Assembly (NCBI RefSeq): GCF_000194155.1 | Contig: NZ_GL877878.1 | Span: 1,659,597-1,709,553 of the forward strand | DNA length: 49,957 bases | Direction of reading: 5' to 3' | From: Saccharopolyspora spinosa NRRL 18395 | Lineage (GTDB): Bacteria > Actinomycetota > Actinomycetes > Mycobacteriales > Pseudonocardiaceae | Part shown: positions 43,557 through 49,957 of the stretch, in pieces | Position numbering within the stretch: position 1 is the first letter of the stretch | Layout of the letters: the number at the start of each line of letters is the position of its first letter | Translations under genes and position numbers: made by a program | The notes under the pieces: generated by a model | What the model saw: the letters and a program-made list of their open reading frames with translations, nothing else | Told to the model about the DNA's origin: nothing | Databases searched by the model: none

Positions 43557-44515
43557 GGGTGCGCCGCGCGGCCACGAGGGTGCAGGAGACCATCCTCGGC
43601 GGGCCGGCGCGGCACACCAAGGAAGAGGTCGCCGCGGCGGCCGGGGTTCCTGTCGCCCGGGCCGAGCAGCTCTGGCAGGCGATGGGTTTCGCCCACGTCG
43701 AGGACGACGCGGTGGTGTTCACCGACGCCGACATCGCCGCGCTTCGCGCGCTGGTCGAGCTGGTCTCCGCCGAGGTGATCCCGCCAGAGCTGGAGTCGGC
43801 GGTCGCGCGGTCGCTGGCACAGACCATGTCGCGGTTGGCGGAGTGGCAGGTCGGGATCTTCAAGTCGCTGCTGGGCGAGCAGTTCGCGGTGGACGTGGCG
43901 ACCACGGCGCAGGTCGCCGAGGTGATCCTGCCGGTGATGGCGCGCATGCAGGACTACGTGTGGCGGCGGCACCTGGCGGCCACCGCTTCGCGCGAGCTCG
44001 CCGAACGCGATCCCGGGGTCGACGAGCGGGTGCAGGTGATCGGCTTCGCCGACATCGTCGGCTACACCAGGTTGATCCGGGACTTCACCGAGCTGGAGCT
44101 CGCCCGGCTGATCGACGGCTTCGAGTCGCTGGCCGGCGCCGTGGTCGCGGAGAACCACGGCCGGGTGATCAAGACGGTCGGCGACGAGGTGCTGTTCGTG
44201 ACCGACACCGCGACGGAGGCCGCCGAGATCGCGTTGACGCTCAACGAGGAGATCGCCAAGACCGACCTGCTGCCGCGGCTGCGGATCGGGCTCGCGCGGG
44301 GGCCGGTGCTGGCCCGCTTCGGCGACGTCTACGGGTCGACCGTGAACATCGCGAGCCGGCTGACGTCGGTGGCTCGCCCGGCCTCGGTGCTGGTGGACCG
44401 TGAGCTGGCGGCCGCGTTGCGGGGGCACGCGGAGTACCGGCTGATCTCGGTGGGCCCGACCAAGGTGCAGGGCTTCCGCGGCCTGCGGGCCTGGGCGCTG
44501 CGCCGTTCGGAGTGA
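43553..44515 (+). CDS. Class III adenylate/guanylate cyclase with N-terminal regulatory domain
   Basis: The 320-aa product has an N-terminal helical region with a MerR-like segment ('HTKEEVAAAAGVPVARAEQL') as in mycobacterial autoinhibited cyclases of the Rv1264/Rv2212 type, then a class III catalytic domain. Visible sites are the metal Asp in 'VIGFADIVGYTRLIRDFTEL', the substrate Lys and second Asp in 'VIKTVGDEVLFVTD', and the transition-state Asn/Arg in 'GSTVNIASRLTSVARPAS'. It should make cAMP as a homodimer, perhaps responding to pH or fatty acids like its relatives. No membrane segment. It is coupled to the usp gene by ATGA. Confidence 0.88.
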   Translation: MRVRRAATRVQETILGGPARHTKEEVAAAAGVPVARAEQLWQAMGFAHVEDDAVVFTDADIAALRALVELVSAEVIPPELESAVARSLAQTMSRLAEWQVGIFKSLLGEQFAVDVATTAQVAEVILPVMARMQDYVWRRHLAATASRELAERDPGVDERVQVIGFADIVGYTRLIRDFTELELARLIDGFESLAGAVVAENHGRVIKTVGDEVLFVTDTATEAAEIALTLNEEIAKTDLLPRLRIGLARGPVLARFGDVYGSTVNIASRLTSVARPASVLVDRELAAALRGHAEYRLISVGPTKVQGFRGLRAWALRRSE

Positions 44516-44529
44516 AGTCGCATCGCCGG

Positions 44530-44573
44530 CCGTGAGTCTTCCGGGTTGCTGTGGCTGTCCAGGAGGCTCACGG
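44530..44573 (+). terminator. Hairpin after the cyclase gene
   Basis: CCGTGAGTCT (44530-44539) pairs with AGGCTCACGG (44564-44573) with one G-U pair, 15 bases after the stop codon. The next 240 bases to the tmsA-like gene hold no gene; short palindromes ATGCA-TT-TGCAT (44618-44629) and GGCCA-TGTT-TGGCC (44751-44764) are present. Confidence 0.55.
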
Positions 44574-44812
44574 TCGGCGTGCGGCACCGGCCCGGCGCCG
44601 GTGTGACCGAAATCCCGATGCATTTGCATGCGACAAGCAAGAATCTTTGATAACTCACCGGTCCTACGTCGATCACCTGGCGTTTTGCGACCTTCGACGA
44701 TCGCCGCCGACGACACCACATGGTTGTTTTGCCCCTTTTGTTCGCATTGCGGCCATGTTTGGCCCACGTAAAGCGGGATGCCTGCGCGCTGGACCAGCAA
44801 TAGAGTCGAGGC

Positions 44813-46192
44813 ATGGCCGATCGGGGAACAGTCGTGGCAGGAAGCCATTCCGACGAAGTATCCGCTTTGGTGGCGCAGTACGGCCGGTTGCCGGCCAGCG
44901 CGCCGGTGCGCCTTGCCAAACCGACCTCGAACCTCTTCCGCTTTCGCGCGCCGTCGCAGGGGCCGGGACTGGACGTCGGGCGGTTCAACCGGGTGCTGGA
45001 AGTGGATTCCGCCAGCCGCACCGCGCAGGTGCAGGGCATGGCGACCTACGAGAGCATCGTCGACGCGCTGCTGCCGTCCGGGCACATCCCGCTGGTGGTG
45101 CCCCAGCTCAAGACGATCACACTCGGCGGTGCGGTCGCCGGGCTGGGCATCGAATCCACCTCCTTCCGCAGCGGTCTCCCGCACGAATCCGTGCGGGAGA
45201 TGGAGATCCTCACCGGAGCCGGTGAGGTGGTCCGGGCCCGGCCGGATAACGAGCACGCCGACCTCTTCCGGGGATTTCCGAACTCCTACGGCACGCTGGG
45301 CTACGCGCTGCGGCTGGAGATCGAGTTGGAGCAGGTCAAGCCGTACGTCCGGTTGCGGCACGTGCGCTTCGGTTCGGCGGGGGAATGCGCCACGGTGATC
45401 GCCGAGATCTGCCGCGACCGCAGCTTCGACGGGGAGCCGGTCGACTTCCTCGACGGCACCGTGTTCAGCCCGCGCGAGCAGTACCTGACGCTGGGCTCCT
45501 ATGTGGACAAGGCGCCGTTCACCAGCGACTACACCGGGCAGCAGGTCTACTACCGGTCCATCCAGCAGCGGCAGGTCGACTTCCTGGGCATCCACGACTA
45601 CCTGTGGCGCTGGGACACCGACTGGTTCTGGTGCTCCCGCGCGCTCGGCGCGCAGCACCCGCTGGTCCGCCGCTTCTGGCCGCAGCGGTACCGCCGCTCC
45701 GACGTCTACCGCCGGATCGTGGCCTGGGACCGCCGCCACTCGGTCACCGACCGGATCGCGGTGCTTAGCGGCAAGGGCCTCAACGAGCCGGTGATCCAGG
45801 ACGTGGAGATCCCGGTGGACCGGCTGCCGGAGTTCCTGGAGTTCTTCCACCGCGACATCGGGATCTCCCCGGTCTGGCTGTGCCCGGTGCAACTGCGCGA
45901 CCGCGAGGGCTGGCCGCTGTACCCGATGGACCCGGACACGCTGTACGTCAACGTCGGTTTCTGGGCCACGGTGCCGCTGAAGCCGGGCGAGGCGCCGGGG
46001 CGGCACAACCGGGCCATCGAGCGCGCGGTGACCGAACTCGACGGGCACAAGTCGCTGTACTCCAACTCCTACTTCGAGGAAGCGGAGTTCTGGCAGCTCT
46101 ACAACCGCCCCGCCTACCAGCAGTTGAAGGAGACGTACGACCCGAAGGGCCGGCTTCCCGGGCTGTACGAGAAATGCGTGGGGGAAAGATGA
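44813..46192 (+). CDS. tmsA: FAD-binding oxidoreductase of 10-methyl fatty acid synthesis (TmsA/BfaB-like)
   Basis: The 459-aa product is a vanillyl-alcohol-oxidase-fold flavoprotein of the DHCR24-like type: 'RVLEVDSASRTAQVQGMATY' and 'PLVVPQLKTITLGGAVAGLG' form the FAD-binding domain; 'YGTLGYALRLEIELEQVKPY' is typical of this subgroup. In actinomycetes such a protein pairs with a SAM-dependent methyltransferase: the methyltransferase makes a 10-methylene acyl chain from oleate in phospholipid and the flavoprotein reduces it with NADPH to the 10-methyl (tuberculostearate-type) chain. The methyltransferase gene follows 127 bases later, with a 43-codon frame between. ATG 44813 begins 'MADRGTVVAGSHSDEV'. 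Confidence 0.85.
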   Translation: MADRGTVVAGSHSDEVSALVAQYGRLPASAPVRLAKPTSNLFRFRAPSQGPGLDVGRFNRVLEVDSASRTAQVQGMATYESIVDALLPSGHIPLVVPQLKTITLGGAVAGLGIESTSFRSGLPHESVREMEILTGAGEVVRARPDNEHADLFRGFPNSYGTLGYALRLEIELEQVKPYVRLRHVRFGSAGECATVIAEICRDRSFDGEPVDFLDGTVFSPREQYLTLGSYVDKAPFTSDYTGQQVYYRSIQQRQVDFLGIHDYLWRWDTDWFWCSRALGAQHPLVRRFWPQRYRRSDVYRRIVAWDRRHSVTDRIAVLSGKGLNEPVIQDVEIPVDRLPEFLEFFHRDIGISPVWLCPVQLRDREGWPLYPMDPDTLYVNVGFWATVPLKPGEAPGRHNRAIERAVTELDGHKSLYSNSYFEEAEFWQLYNRPAYQQLKETYDPKGRLPGLYEKCVGER

Positions 46193-46320
46193 TTTCTACG
46201 CAGCTTGAGCCGTGGTCACGTCGTTCTTGGCAGGCCGGGCATGTCGCTCGAATGCTCTTCGGACATAAAAGCAAATCCCACGCAACCCTCGAACTGAGCG
46301 GCAGGAAGGAGATCCGCTGA
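46189..46320 (+). CDS. Possible 43-aa protein nested between tmsA and tmsB
   Basis: The ATG at 46189 overlaps the tmsA stop (ATGA) and the TGA at 46318-46320 overlaps the tmsB start (TGATG), so the frame exactly fills the gap. The product is basic and polar with two Trp ('LEPWSRRSWQAGHVARMLFG', then 'HKSKSHATLELSGRKEIR'). No signal or membrane segment is obvious, and I do not recognise the family. Codon use is less G/C-biased than in the flanking genes. It could be a real coupled small gene, or a spacer that keeps ribosomes moving from tmsA to tmsB. GGCAGGAAGGAG at its end also serves as the tmsB ribosome-binding site. Confidence 0.45.
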   Translation: MISTQLEPWSRRSWQAGHVARMLFGHKSKSHATLELSGRKEIR

Positions 46321-47549
46321 TGGGCTGGGCAGAGGTGTTCACGCGCATCCTCGGAAGCGACGTCTCATTGGAGATCCGTGCGTTCGACGGCAGCCGCGCC
46401 GGGCGTGCGGGGGCGGACGTGTGCGTGGAAATCCGTTCGCCGCTGGCACTTTCGCATCTCGCCGCCGCGCCGGGCGAGCTCGGCCTGGCGCGCGCCTACG
46501 TCACCGGGGCGATCGAGGTGCACGGCGACATGCACACCGCGCTGACGGCGTTCCCCAGCGTGGCGCTCAACGACATCCCGCCGAGCCTGCGGCGCGAACT
46601 GGCGGTGAAGCTGGCCGGGTACCGGTTGTGGTGGCCGGTGCGACCGCCGGAGGTGGAGCACCGCCCGCGCGGCTGGCGGCACTCGAAGCGCCGCGACAGA
46701 AAGTCGATCTCGTACCACTACGACGTGTCCAACAGGTTCTACGAGTGGGTGCTGGGCCCGTCGATGGCCTACACCTGCGCGGTGTACCCCGAGGCGACGT
46801 CCACTTTGGAGGAGGCGCAGTTCACCAAGCACGACCTGGTGGCGCGCAAGCTCGGCCTGCAGGAAGGCATGCGGCTGCTGGACGTCGGCTGCGGCTGGGG
46901 CGGCATGGTGATGCACGCGGCCGAGCACTACGGGGTGCGCGCGCTCGGCGTGACGCTGTCCCGGCAGCAGGCGCAGTGGGCGCAGAAGACCATCGCCGAA
47001 CGCGGGCTGGCCGACCTCGCCGAGATCCGACACCTGGACTACCGCGAAGTCACCGAGACCGGCTTCGACGCGGTCAGCTCGATCGGGCTCACCGAGCACA
47101 TCGGTCAGGCGCAGCTGCCGGGCTACTTCTCGTTCCTGGCGGGCAAGCTGCGCCCCGGTGGGCGGCTGCTCAACCACTGCATTACCCGGCCGGACGGCAG
47201 CCACGGGTCGCGGCCGGGCAAGTTCATCGCCCGCTACGTTTTCCCGGACGGCGAGCTGGAGCCGGTGGGCACGCTCGTGTCGGCGATGAACGACAACGGC
47301 TTCGAGGTGCGGCACGAGGAGAACCTGCGGGAGCACTACGCGCTGACGCTGGCCGGTTGGTGCCGGAACCTGGAGGAGCACTGGGACGAGGCAGTCGCCG
47401 AGGTGAGCTTCGACCGGGCGCGCGTGTGGCGGCTCTACATGGCGGCCTGCCAGCTGGGCTTCGAGCGCAACATCGTCCAACTGCACCAGGTCCTCGGCGT
47501 CCGCCTGGACGACACCGACGCCCACTACCCGCTGCGTCCGACCTGGTAG
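46320..47549 (+). CDS. tmsB: SAM-dependent fatty acyl methyltransferase (TmsB/UfaA1-like, CFA synthase family)
   Basis: The 409-aa product belongs to the cyclopropane fatty acid synthase family: SAM motif 'RLLDVGCGWGGMVMHAAEHY', 'SYHYDVSNRFYEWVLGPSMA', 'YTCAVYPEATSTLEEAQFTK' (substrate/bicarbonate region), 'SSIGLTEHIGQAQLPGYF' and 'LAGWCRNLEEHWDEAV'. With the neighbouring flavoprotein it should add the 10-methyl branch to membrane acyl chains. The N-terminal 'SPLALSHLAAAPGELGLARA' domain is typical of the methylene-forming branch. ATG 46320 has AGGAAGGAG 6 bases upstream. No hairpin with a long stem follows; the palindrome GGCTCGCGAGCC is at 47572-47583. Confidence 0.88.
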   Translation: MGWAEVFTRILGSDVSLEIRAFDGSRAGRAGADVCVEIRSPLALSHLAAAPGELGLARAYVTGAIEVHGDMHTALTAFPSVALNDIPPSLRRELAVKLAGYRLWWPVRPPEVEHRPRGWRHSKRRDRKSISYHYDVSNRFYEWVLGPSMAYTCAVYPEATSTLEEAQFTKHDLVARKLGLQEGMRLLDVGCGWGGMVMHAAEHYGVRALGVTLSRQQAQWAQKTIAERGLADLAEIRHLDYREVTETGFDAVSSIGLTEHIGQAQLPGYFSFLAGKLRPGGRLLNHCITRPDGSHGSRPGKFIARYVFPDGELEPVGTLVSAMNDNGFEVRHEENLREHYALTLAGWCRNLEEHWDEAVAEVSFDRARVWRLYMAACQLGFERNIVQLHQVLGVRLDDTDAHYPLRPTW

Positions 47550-47591
47550 TAGAACCGTGTCCGCTGTTCAGGGCTCGCGAGCCGTTGGATC

Positions 47592-47650
47592 GCTAGCCGG
47601 GCATTCCGCACATGAGGGTTGATCAACTCGGCCTGGTCGTCATGTTCTGG
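47592..47650. repeat. 59-bp repeat: IS1634-family end, copy 1
   Basis: This 59-base sequence (GCTAGCCGGGCATTCCGCAC...) is identical to 49797-49855, where it directly follows the stop codon of an IS1634-type transposase. Here it is joined without any transposase to the tail of lsr2-like copy A, so it marks a deletion junction inside a former element. Confidence 0.75.
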
Positions 47651-47831
47651 GCTCGGGCTTCGGGGAGCGTGCGGCCTTGACGTAGCGGTTGAGGACGGCC
47701 CGGAGTTGTTGGGCGTGCGCATCGTTCAGGTCAATTTCATACGTCACACCATCCAGCGCGAAGGTGACGGTGTGGTTGGCCGGGGACCCGTCGACATCAT
47801 CGACGAGTTCGACCTGAATCCGCTCGGCCAT
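47640..47831 (-). pseudogene. lsr2-like N-terminal domain, copy A (truncated)
   Basis: ATG 47831 follows GAGACAGGTGATC. The 63-aa product is the Lsr2 dimerisation domain ('MAERIQVELVDDVDG', 'TVTFALDGVTYEIDLND', 'QQLRAVLNRYVKAARS') and ends in 'RT-stop' because the IS end sequence begins after 'SPKPEP'. Upstream (47832-48040) lies sequence not seen at the other copies and likely to be the native promoter. Lsr2 is an H-NS-like silencer of AT-rich DNA; this piece has no AT-hook-like DNA-binding domain and could at most interfere by dimerising with full-length Lsr2. Confidence 0.75.
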
Positions 47832-47939
47832 GATCACCTGTCTCGGGAACGTGCCCCGCCTCGATCCGCGACACTTGCAGGTAAGACTACTGCGAGCCTT
47901 AACCACGTTGTAGCACGCGGCGGCACCGTTGTCTCGTAC

Positions 47940-48302
47940 TCAACCATAGAGCAGCTCGTTGCCCAGCCGATAACCGCCGGGCGGGTCACGTGCCGCCGCG
48001 CCCGGCGAGGGTACGTGGCCACCAACGGACAGTAACCACTGCGAGACAATCCGAGTCAACTGCTTGTTGGCCTGCCGGGCCTGCTCCTCCTCGCGCTCCT
48101 GCTGGCGCGTGCTGCTCGTCGGCTCGGGCTTCGGGGAGCGTGCGGCCTTGACGTAGCGGTTGAGGACGGCCCGGAGTTGTTGGGCGTGCGCATCGTTCAG
48201 GTCAATTTCATACGTCACACCATCCAGCGCGAAGGTGACGGTGTGGTTGGCCGGGGACCCGTCGACATCATCGACGAGTTCGACCTGAATCCGCTCGGCC
48301 AT
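47940..48302 (-). pseudogene. lsr2-like N-terminal domain, copy B
   Basis: From ATG 48302 the first 61 residues and the DNA are identical to copy A across about 185 bases. It continues with a Gln/Glu/Arg-rich helix ('SSTRQQEREEEQARQANKQL') and then unrelated sequence to the stop at 47940. Upstream it is fused in frame to an IS1634-type transposase through 'LIPVPRQVI', so it can be read alone or as the tail of a 435-residue fusion. Confidence 0.7.
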
Positions 48303-48317
48303 GATCACCTGTCTCGG

Positions 48318-49247
48318 GACGGGAATGAGGCGGAGACGGGCCAGTGCCTCGAAGACCAGCCTGCCGGTGGGTTTGGCGGGCCTTCCTACGTAGAGTCCGT
48401 CAAGCGTGGTCTGGGGGGCGATTGCCAGTCGGAGTTGGCGCTCGATCAGACAGAAGATCAGCAGTGCCAGGCAGATCACGGTGATCAGGGCGGCGATGCG
48501 CCGGTTGTTCTTCAGGAACATCGGTGCCACCGCCAAGGGGCCTTTGATCGTGCTGTAGCGGCGTTCCACGACTTCCTGGCCCTTGTAACGGCGCAGGATC
48601 TCGGCCGCTGCGACGGTGGCGGGCAGGTTGGTGAGCAGGGCGTACCAGCCGTCGGTGGCCGTCTCGGCATCCAGCGCGGCCTGGTCGAACCACCAGCGCA
48701 GGGTGGGTTTGCCGGTAGCGGGATCGGTGCCGGTCTCGGTGCGCAGGTAGGCGGTGACCCGTCGGGCGGCCGCGATCGCGGCGACTCGGGCGGTCACGGC
48801 TTTCTCGTCAGGGTAGTGACGGGAACCCAACCCCCGGGCCAGCCGGTCGAGGTCATCGCGGGCGCGGTCGAGTTTCTTGGCCCGGGCGGTGGCCGCGGCG
48901 TGGGCTCGGGCGGTGGAGTGCACGAACACCCGCCGCAGCGTGAGCACCGGGTCTCGCTTGCGTTTGCCCGCAAGGGTCATCGTGTCCTCGCTGACGTGCC
49001 ATCGGCCCCGCGCGGCAGCCGGTTTGCTCGTGTCGCGTTGCGCGACGTAGTCGACCTGGGTGGCCGAGTCGAGGTCCAGTGCGGCCAGTCTCGCGGCGGG
49101 GGTGTACGCCTTCGAGGCGGGGGCGATGAACCCGACACCGGCATCGATCATCGCCGAGACATTGGTGTAGGACACCAGTTTAGAGTCCCCGCTCAGCAGG
49201 AACTCCTGGGGCTTGGCCATTTTTTGCAGTTCGGTCATAGCGCCCAC
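48318..49247 (-). mobile_element. IS1634-family transposase, internal fragment
   Basis: The minus strand encodes the central and C-terminal part of an IS1634-type DDE transposase: 'FLLSGDSKLVSYTNVSAMID', 'GVGFIAPASKAYTPAARLAA', 'DGWYALLTNLPATVAAAEIL', 'RYKGQEVVERRYSTIKGPLA' (catalytic Glu region) and 'FLKNNRRIAALITVICLALL'. The N-terminal part is missing, replaced by the tail of lsr2-like copy C; the last ~30 residues are missing, replaced by the start of copy B. It cannot move by itself. Confidence 0.85.
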
Positions 49248-49779
49248 TACCTGGGTCCGGCTTCGGCTCTTCGGCCGGAGTCGCTTCGAACGGCGCTTCC
49301 TCGACGGGCTCGGGCTGCTCGACCGGCTCCGGGGCGACCGGCTCGGCGGCCTTCTTGCTGAGGCGCTCGCGGGTGCGCTGCGCGGCGCCGCGGATCTGCT
49401 CGGTCAACTGCTTGTTGGCCTGCCGGGCCTGCTCCTCCTCGCGCTCCTGCTGGCGCGTGCTGCTCGCCGGCTCGGGCTTCGGGGAGCGCGCGGCCTTGAC
49501 GTAGCGGTTGAGGACGGCCCGGAGTTGTTGGGTCAACTGCTTGTTGGCCTGCCGGGCCTGCTCCTCCTCGCGCTCCTGCTGGCGCGTGCTGCTCGCCGGC
49601 TCGGGCTTCGGGGAGCGCGCGGCCTTGATGTACCGGTCGAGGACGGCCCGGAGTTGTTGGGCGTTCTCATCGTTCAGGTCAATTTCATACGTCACACCAT
49701 CCAACGCGAAGGTGACGGTGTGGTTGGCCGGGGACCCGTCGACATCATCGACGAGTTCGACCTGAATCCGCTCGGCCAT
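49180..49779 (-). CDS. lsr2-like protein, copy C, with tandem-duplicated coiled-coil tail
   Basis: ATG 49779 follows GAGACAGGTGATC. The 199-aa product has the Lsr2 dimerisation domain (1-61), then a 43-residue unit present twice ('QQLRAVLDRYIKAARSPKPE' ... 'QARQANKQLT', the second with Asn/Val), a helix 'EQIRGAAQRTRERLSKKAAE' and a Pro/Glu-rich stretch ('PEPVEQPEPVEEAPFEATPA'). The final ~25 residues ('GSGRYDRTAKNGQAPG') are transposase DNA read in the wrong frame, so the original C-terminus is lost. It lacks the usual Lsr2 DNA-binding domain ('VSDRGRIP'-type). It may be a bridging-deficient Lsr2 paralogue or an evolving antagonist. An IS1634 end sits 18 bases upstream of its start codon. Confidence 0.7.
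   Translation of the reverse strand: MAERIQVELVDDVDGSPANHTVTFALDGVTYEIDLNDENAQQLRAVLDRYIKAARSPKPEPASSTRQQEREEEQARQANKQLTQQLRAVLNRYVKAARSPKPEPASSTRQQEREEEQARQANKQLTEQIRGAAQRTRERLSKKAAEPVAPEPVEQPEPVEEAPFEATPAEEPKPDPGSGRYDRTAKNGQAPGVPAERGL
49403..49660. repeat. 129-bp in-frame tandem duplication inside lsr2-like copy C
   Basis: Units 49403-49531 and 49532-49660 are each 129 bases (43 codons) and differ at only a few positions. The unit spans the end of the Lsr2 dimerisation domain and the Gln/Glu/Arg-rich helix. The length keeps the reading frame. Confidence 0.85.
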
Positions 49780-49796
49780 GATCACCTGTCTCGGGA

Positions 49797-49855
49797 GCTA
49801 GCCGGGCATTCCGCACATGAGGGTTGATCAACTCGGCCTGGTCGTCATGTTCTGG
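49797..49855. repeat. 59-bp repeat: IS1634-family end, copy 2
   Basis: Identical to 47592-47650. Here it lies between the transposase stop (49863) and the 18-base leader of lsr2-like copy C, so it is the downstream end of an IS1634-type element inserted just before that gene. Confidence 0.8.
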
Positions 49856-49862
49856 TATTTGA

Positions 49863-49957
49863 TCATCTTGGTTTGGTCGGGTCGACACCGAGTAGGTCCA
49901 GCAGCCGGGTCTGCAGTGGTGATGGCCGGGGAATGCCGGGTGGCTGCCCTCCGGTGG
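49863..49957 (-). mobile_element. IS1634-family transposase C-terminus, running off the window
   Basis: The minus strand reads 'TGGQPPGIPRPSPLQTRLLD' then 'LLGVDPTKPR' and TGA at 49863-49865, the typical end of IS1634-type transposases. The rest of the element lies beyond the right edge. These are the residues missing from the internal fragment at 48318. Confidence 0.8.

Noticed and set aside
43226..46048. A 940-codon minus-strand open frame opposite usp, cyclase and tmsA
   Set aside because: Same reason: antisense shadow of recognised genes, no domain in the product.

Overview
The window comes from a high-GC actinomycete. Codon third positions are mostly G/C, starts are often GTG or TTG, and actinobacterial families are present: a DUF397 protein, an SsgA-like sporulation protein, Lsr2, a TIGR02611 membrane protein, 10-methyl fatty acid genes and type I CoaA. 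The DUF397 variant and the YrhB/papain-fold proteins suggest Pseudonocardiales, probably Saccharopolyspora; the genus is an inference.

Layout. (1) 1-4040: a decaying polymorphic-toxin-like locus with papain-fold (Tox-PL) and YrhB domains, Lys/Arg/Glu-rich coiled-coil modules duplicated on both sides, and a DUF397 gene, ending in the 3' end of an IS256-family element. (2) 4041-13430: a segment with IS256 remnants at both ends. It holds a broken tetR, an SCP2-like protein, a broken FAD oxidoreductase and PucR-type regulator, an intact S9 peptidase/DUF885 pair, and remnants of an XRE regulator and an MFS transporter. (3) 13701-20437: a second S9/DUF885 set on the minus strand (DUF885, MFS, S9 peptidase, cyclophilin) with a divergent GbsR/MarR-type regulator and a clear palindromic operator. 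(4) 20478-24078: mobile debris: a truncated ISL3 element, a fragment of a second tyrosine recombinase, an NRPS condensation-domain fragment, then xis/int of an integrative element beside tRNA-Val(CAC). (5) 24099-26445: stable core with a TIGR02611 protein, an SsgA-like protein, and tRNA-Gly(GCC), tRNA-Cys(GCA) and tRNA-Val(GAC).

(6) 26975-34940: a sugar-acid catabolic island: enolase-superfamily dehydratase (frameshifted), Zn alcohol dehydrogenase (frameshifted), SDR, D-2-hydroxyacid dehydrogenase, 2-keto-3-deoxy sugar kinase, IclR regulator, KDPG-type aldolase and MHS-family importer. Two promoters carry the same TTGCAA-N3-TTGCAA operator just downstream of their -10 boxes, so the IclR protein probably controls both. 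(7) 35345-39877: proline catabolism (P5C dehydrogenase, proline dehydrogenase) with a divergent PucR-type regulator. (8) 40068-44515: coaA, an APC permease, a universal stress gene with an in-frame TAG, and a class III adenylate cyclase. (9) 44813-47549: tmsA/tmsB-type genes for 10-methyl branched fatty acids, with a 43-codon reading frame fitted exactly between them. (10) 47592-49957: a mosaic of three lsr2-like N-domain copies and pieces of an IS1634-family element.

Common threads are peptide and proline use (two S9/DUF885 sets, one with a translationally coupled prolyl isomerase, plus the proline pathway), and a high density of genes broken by one or two lesions next to intact operons. The latter means either active gene decay or sequence errors.
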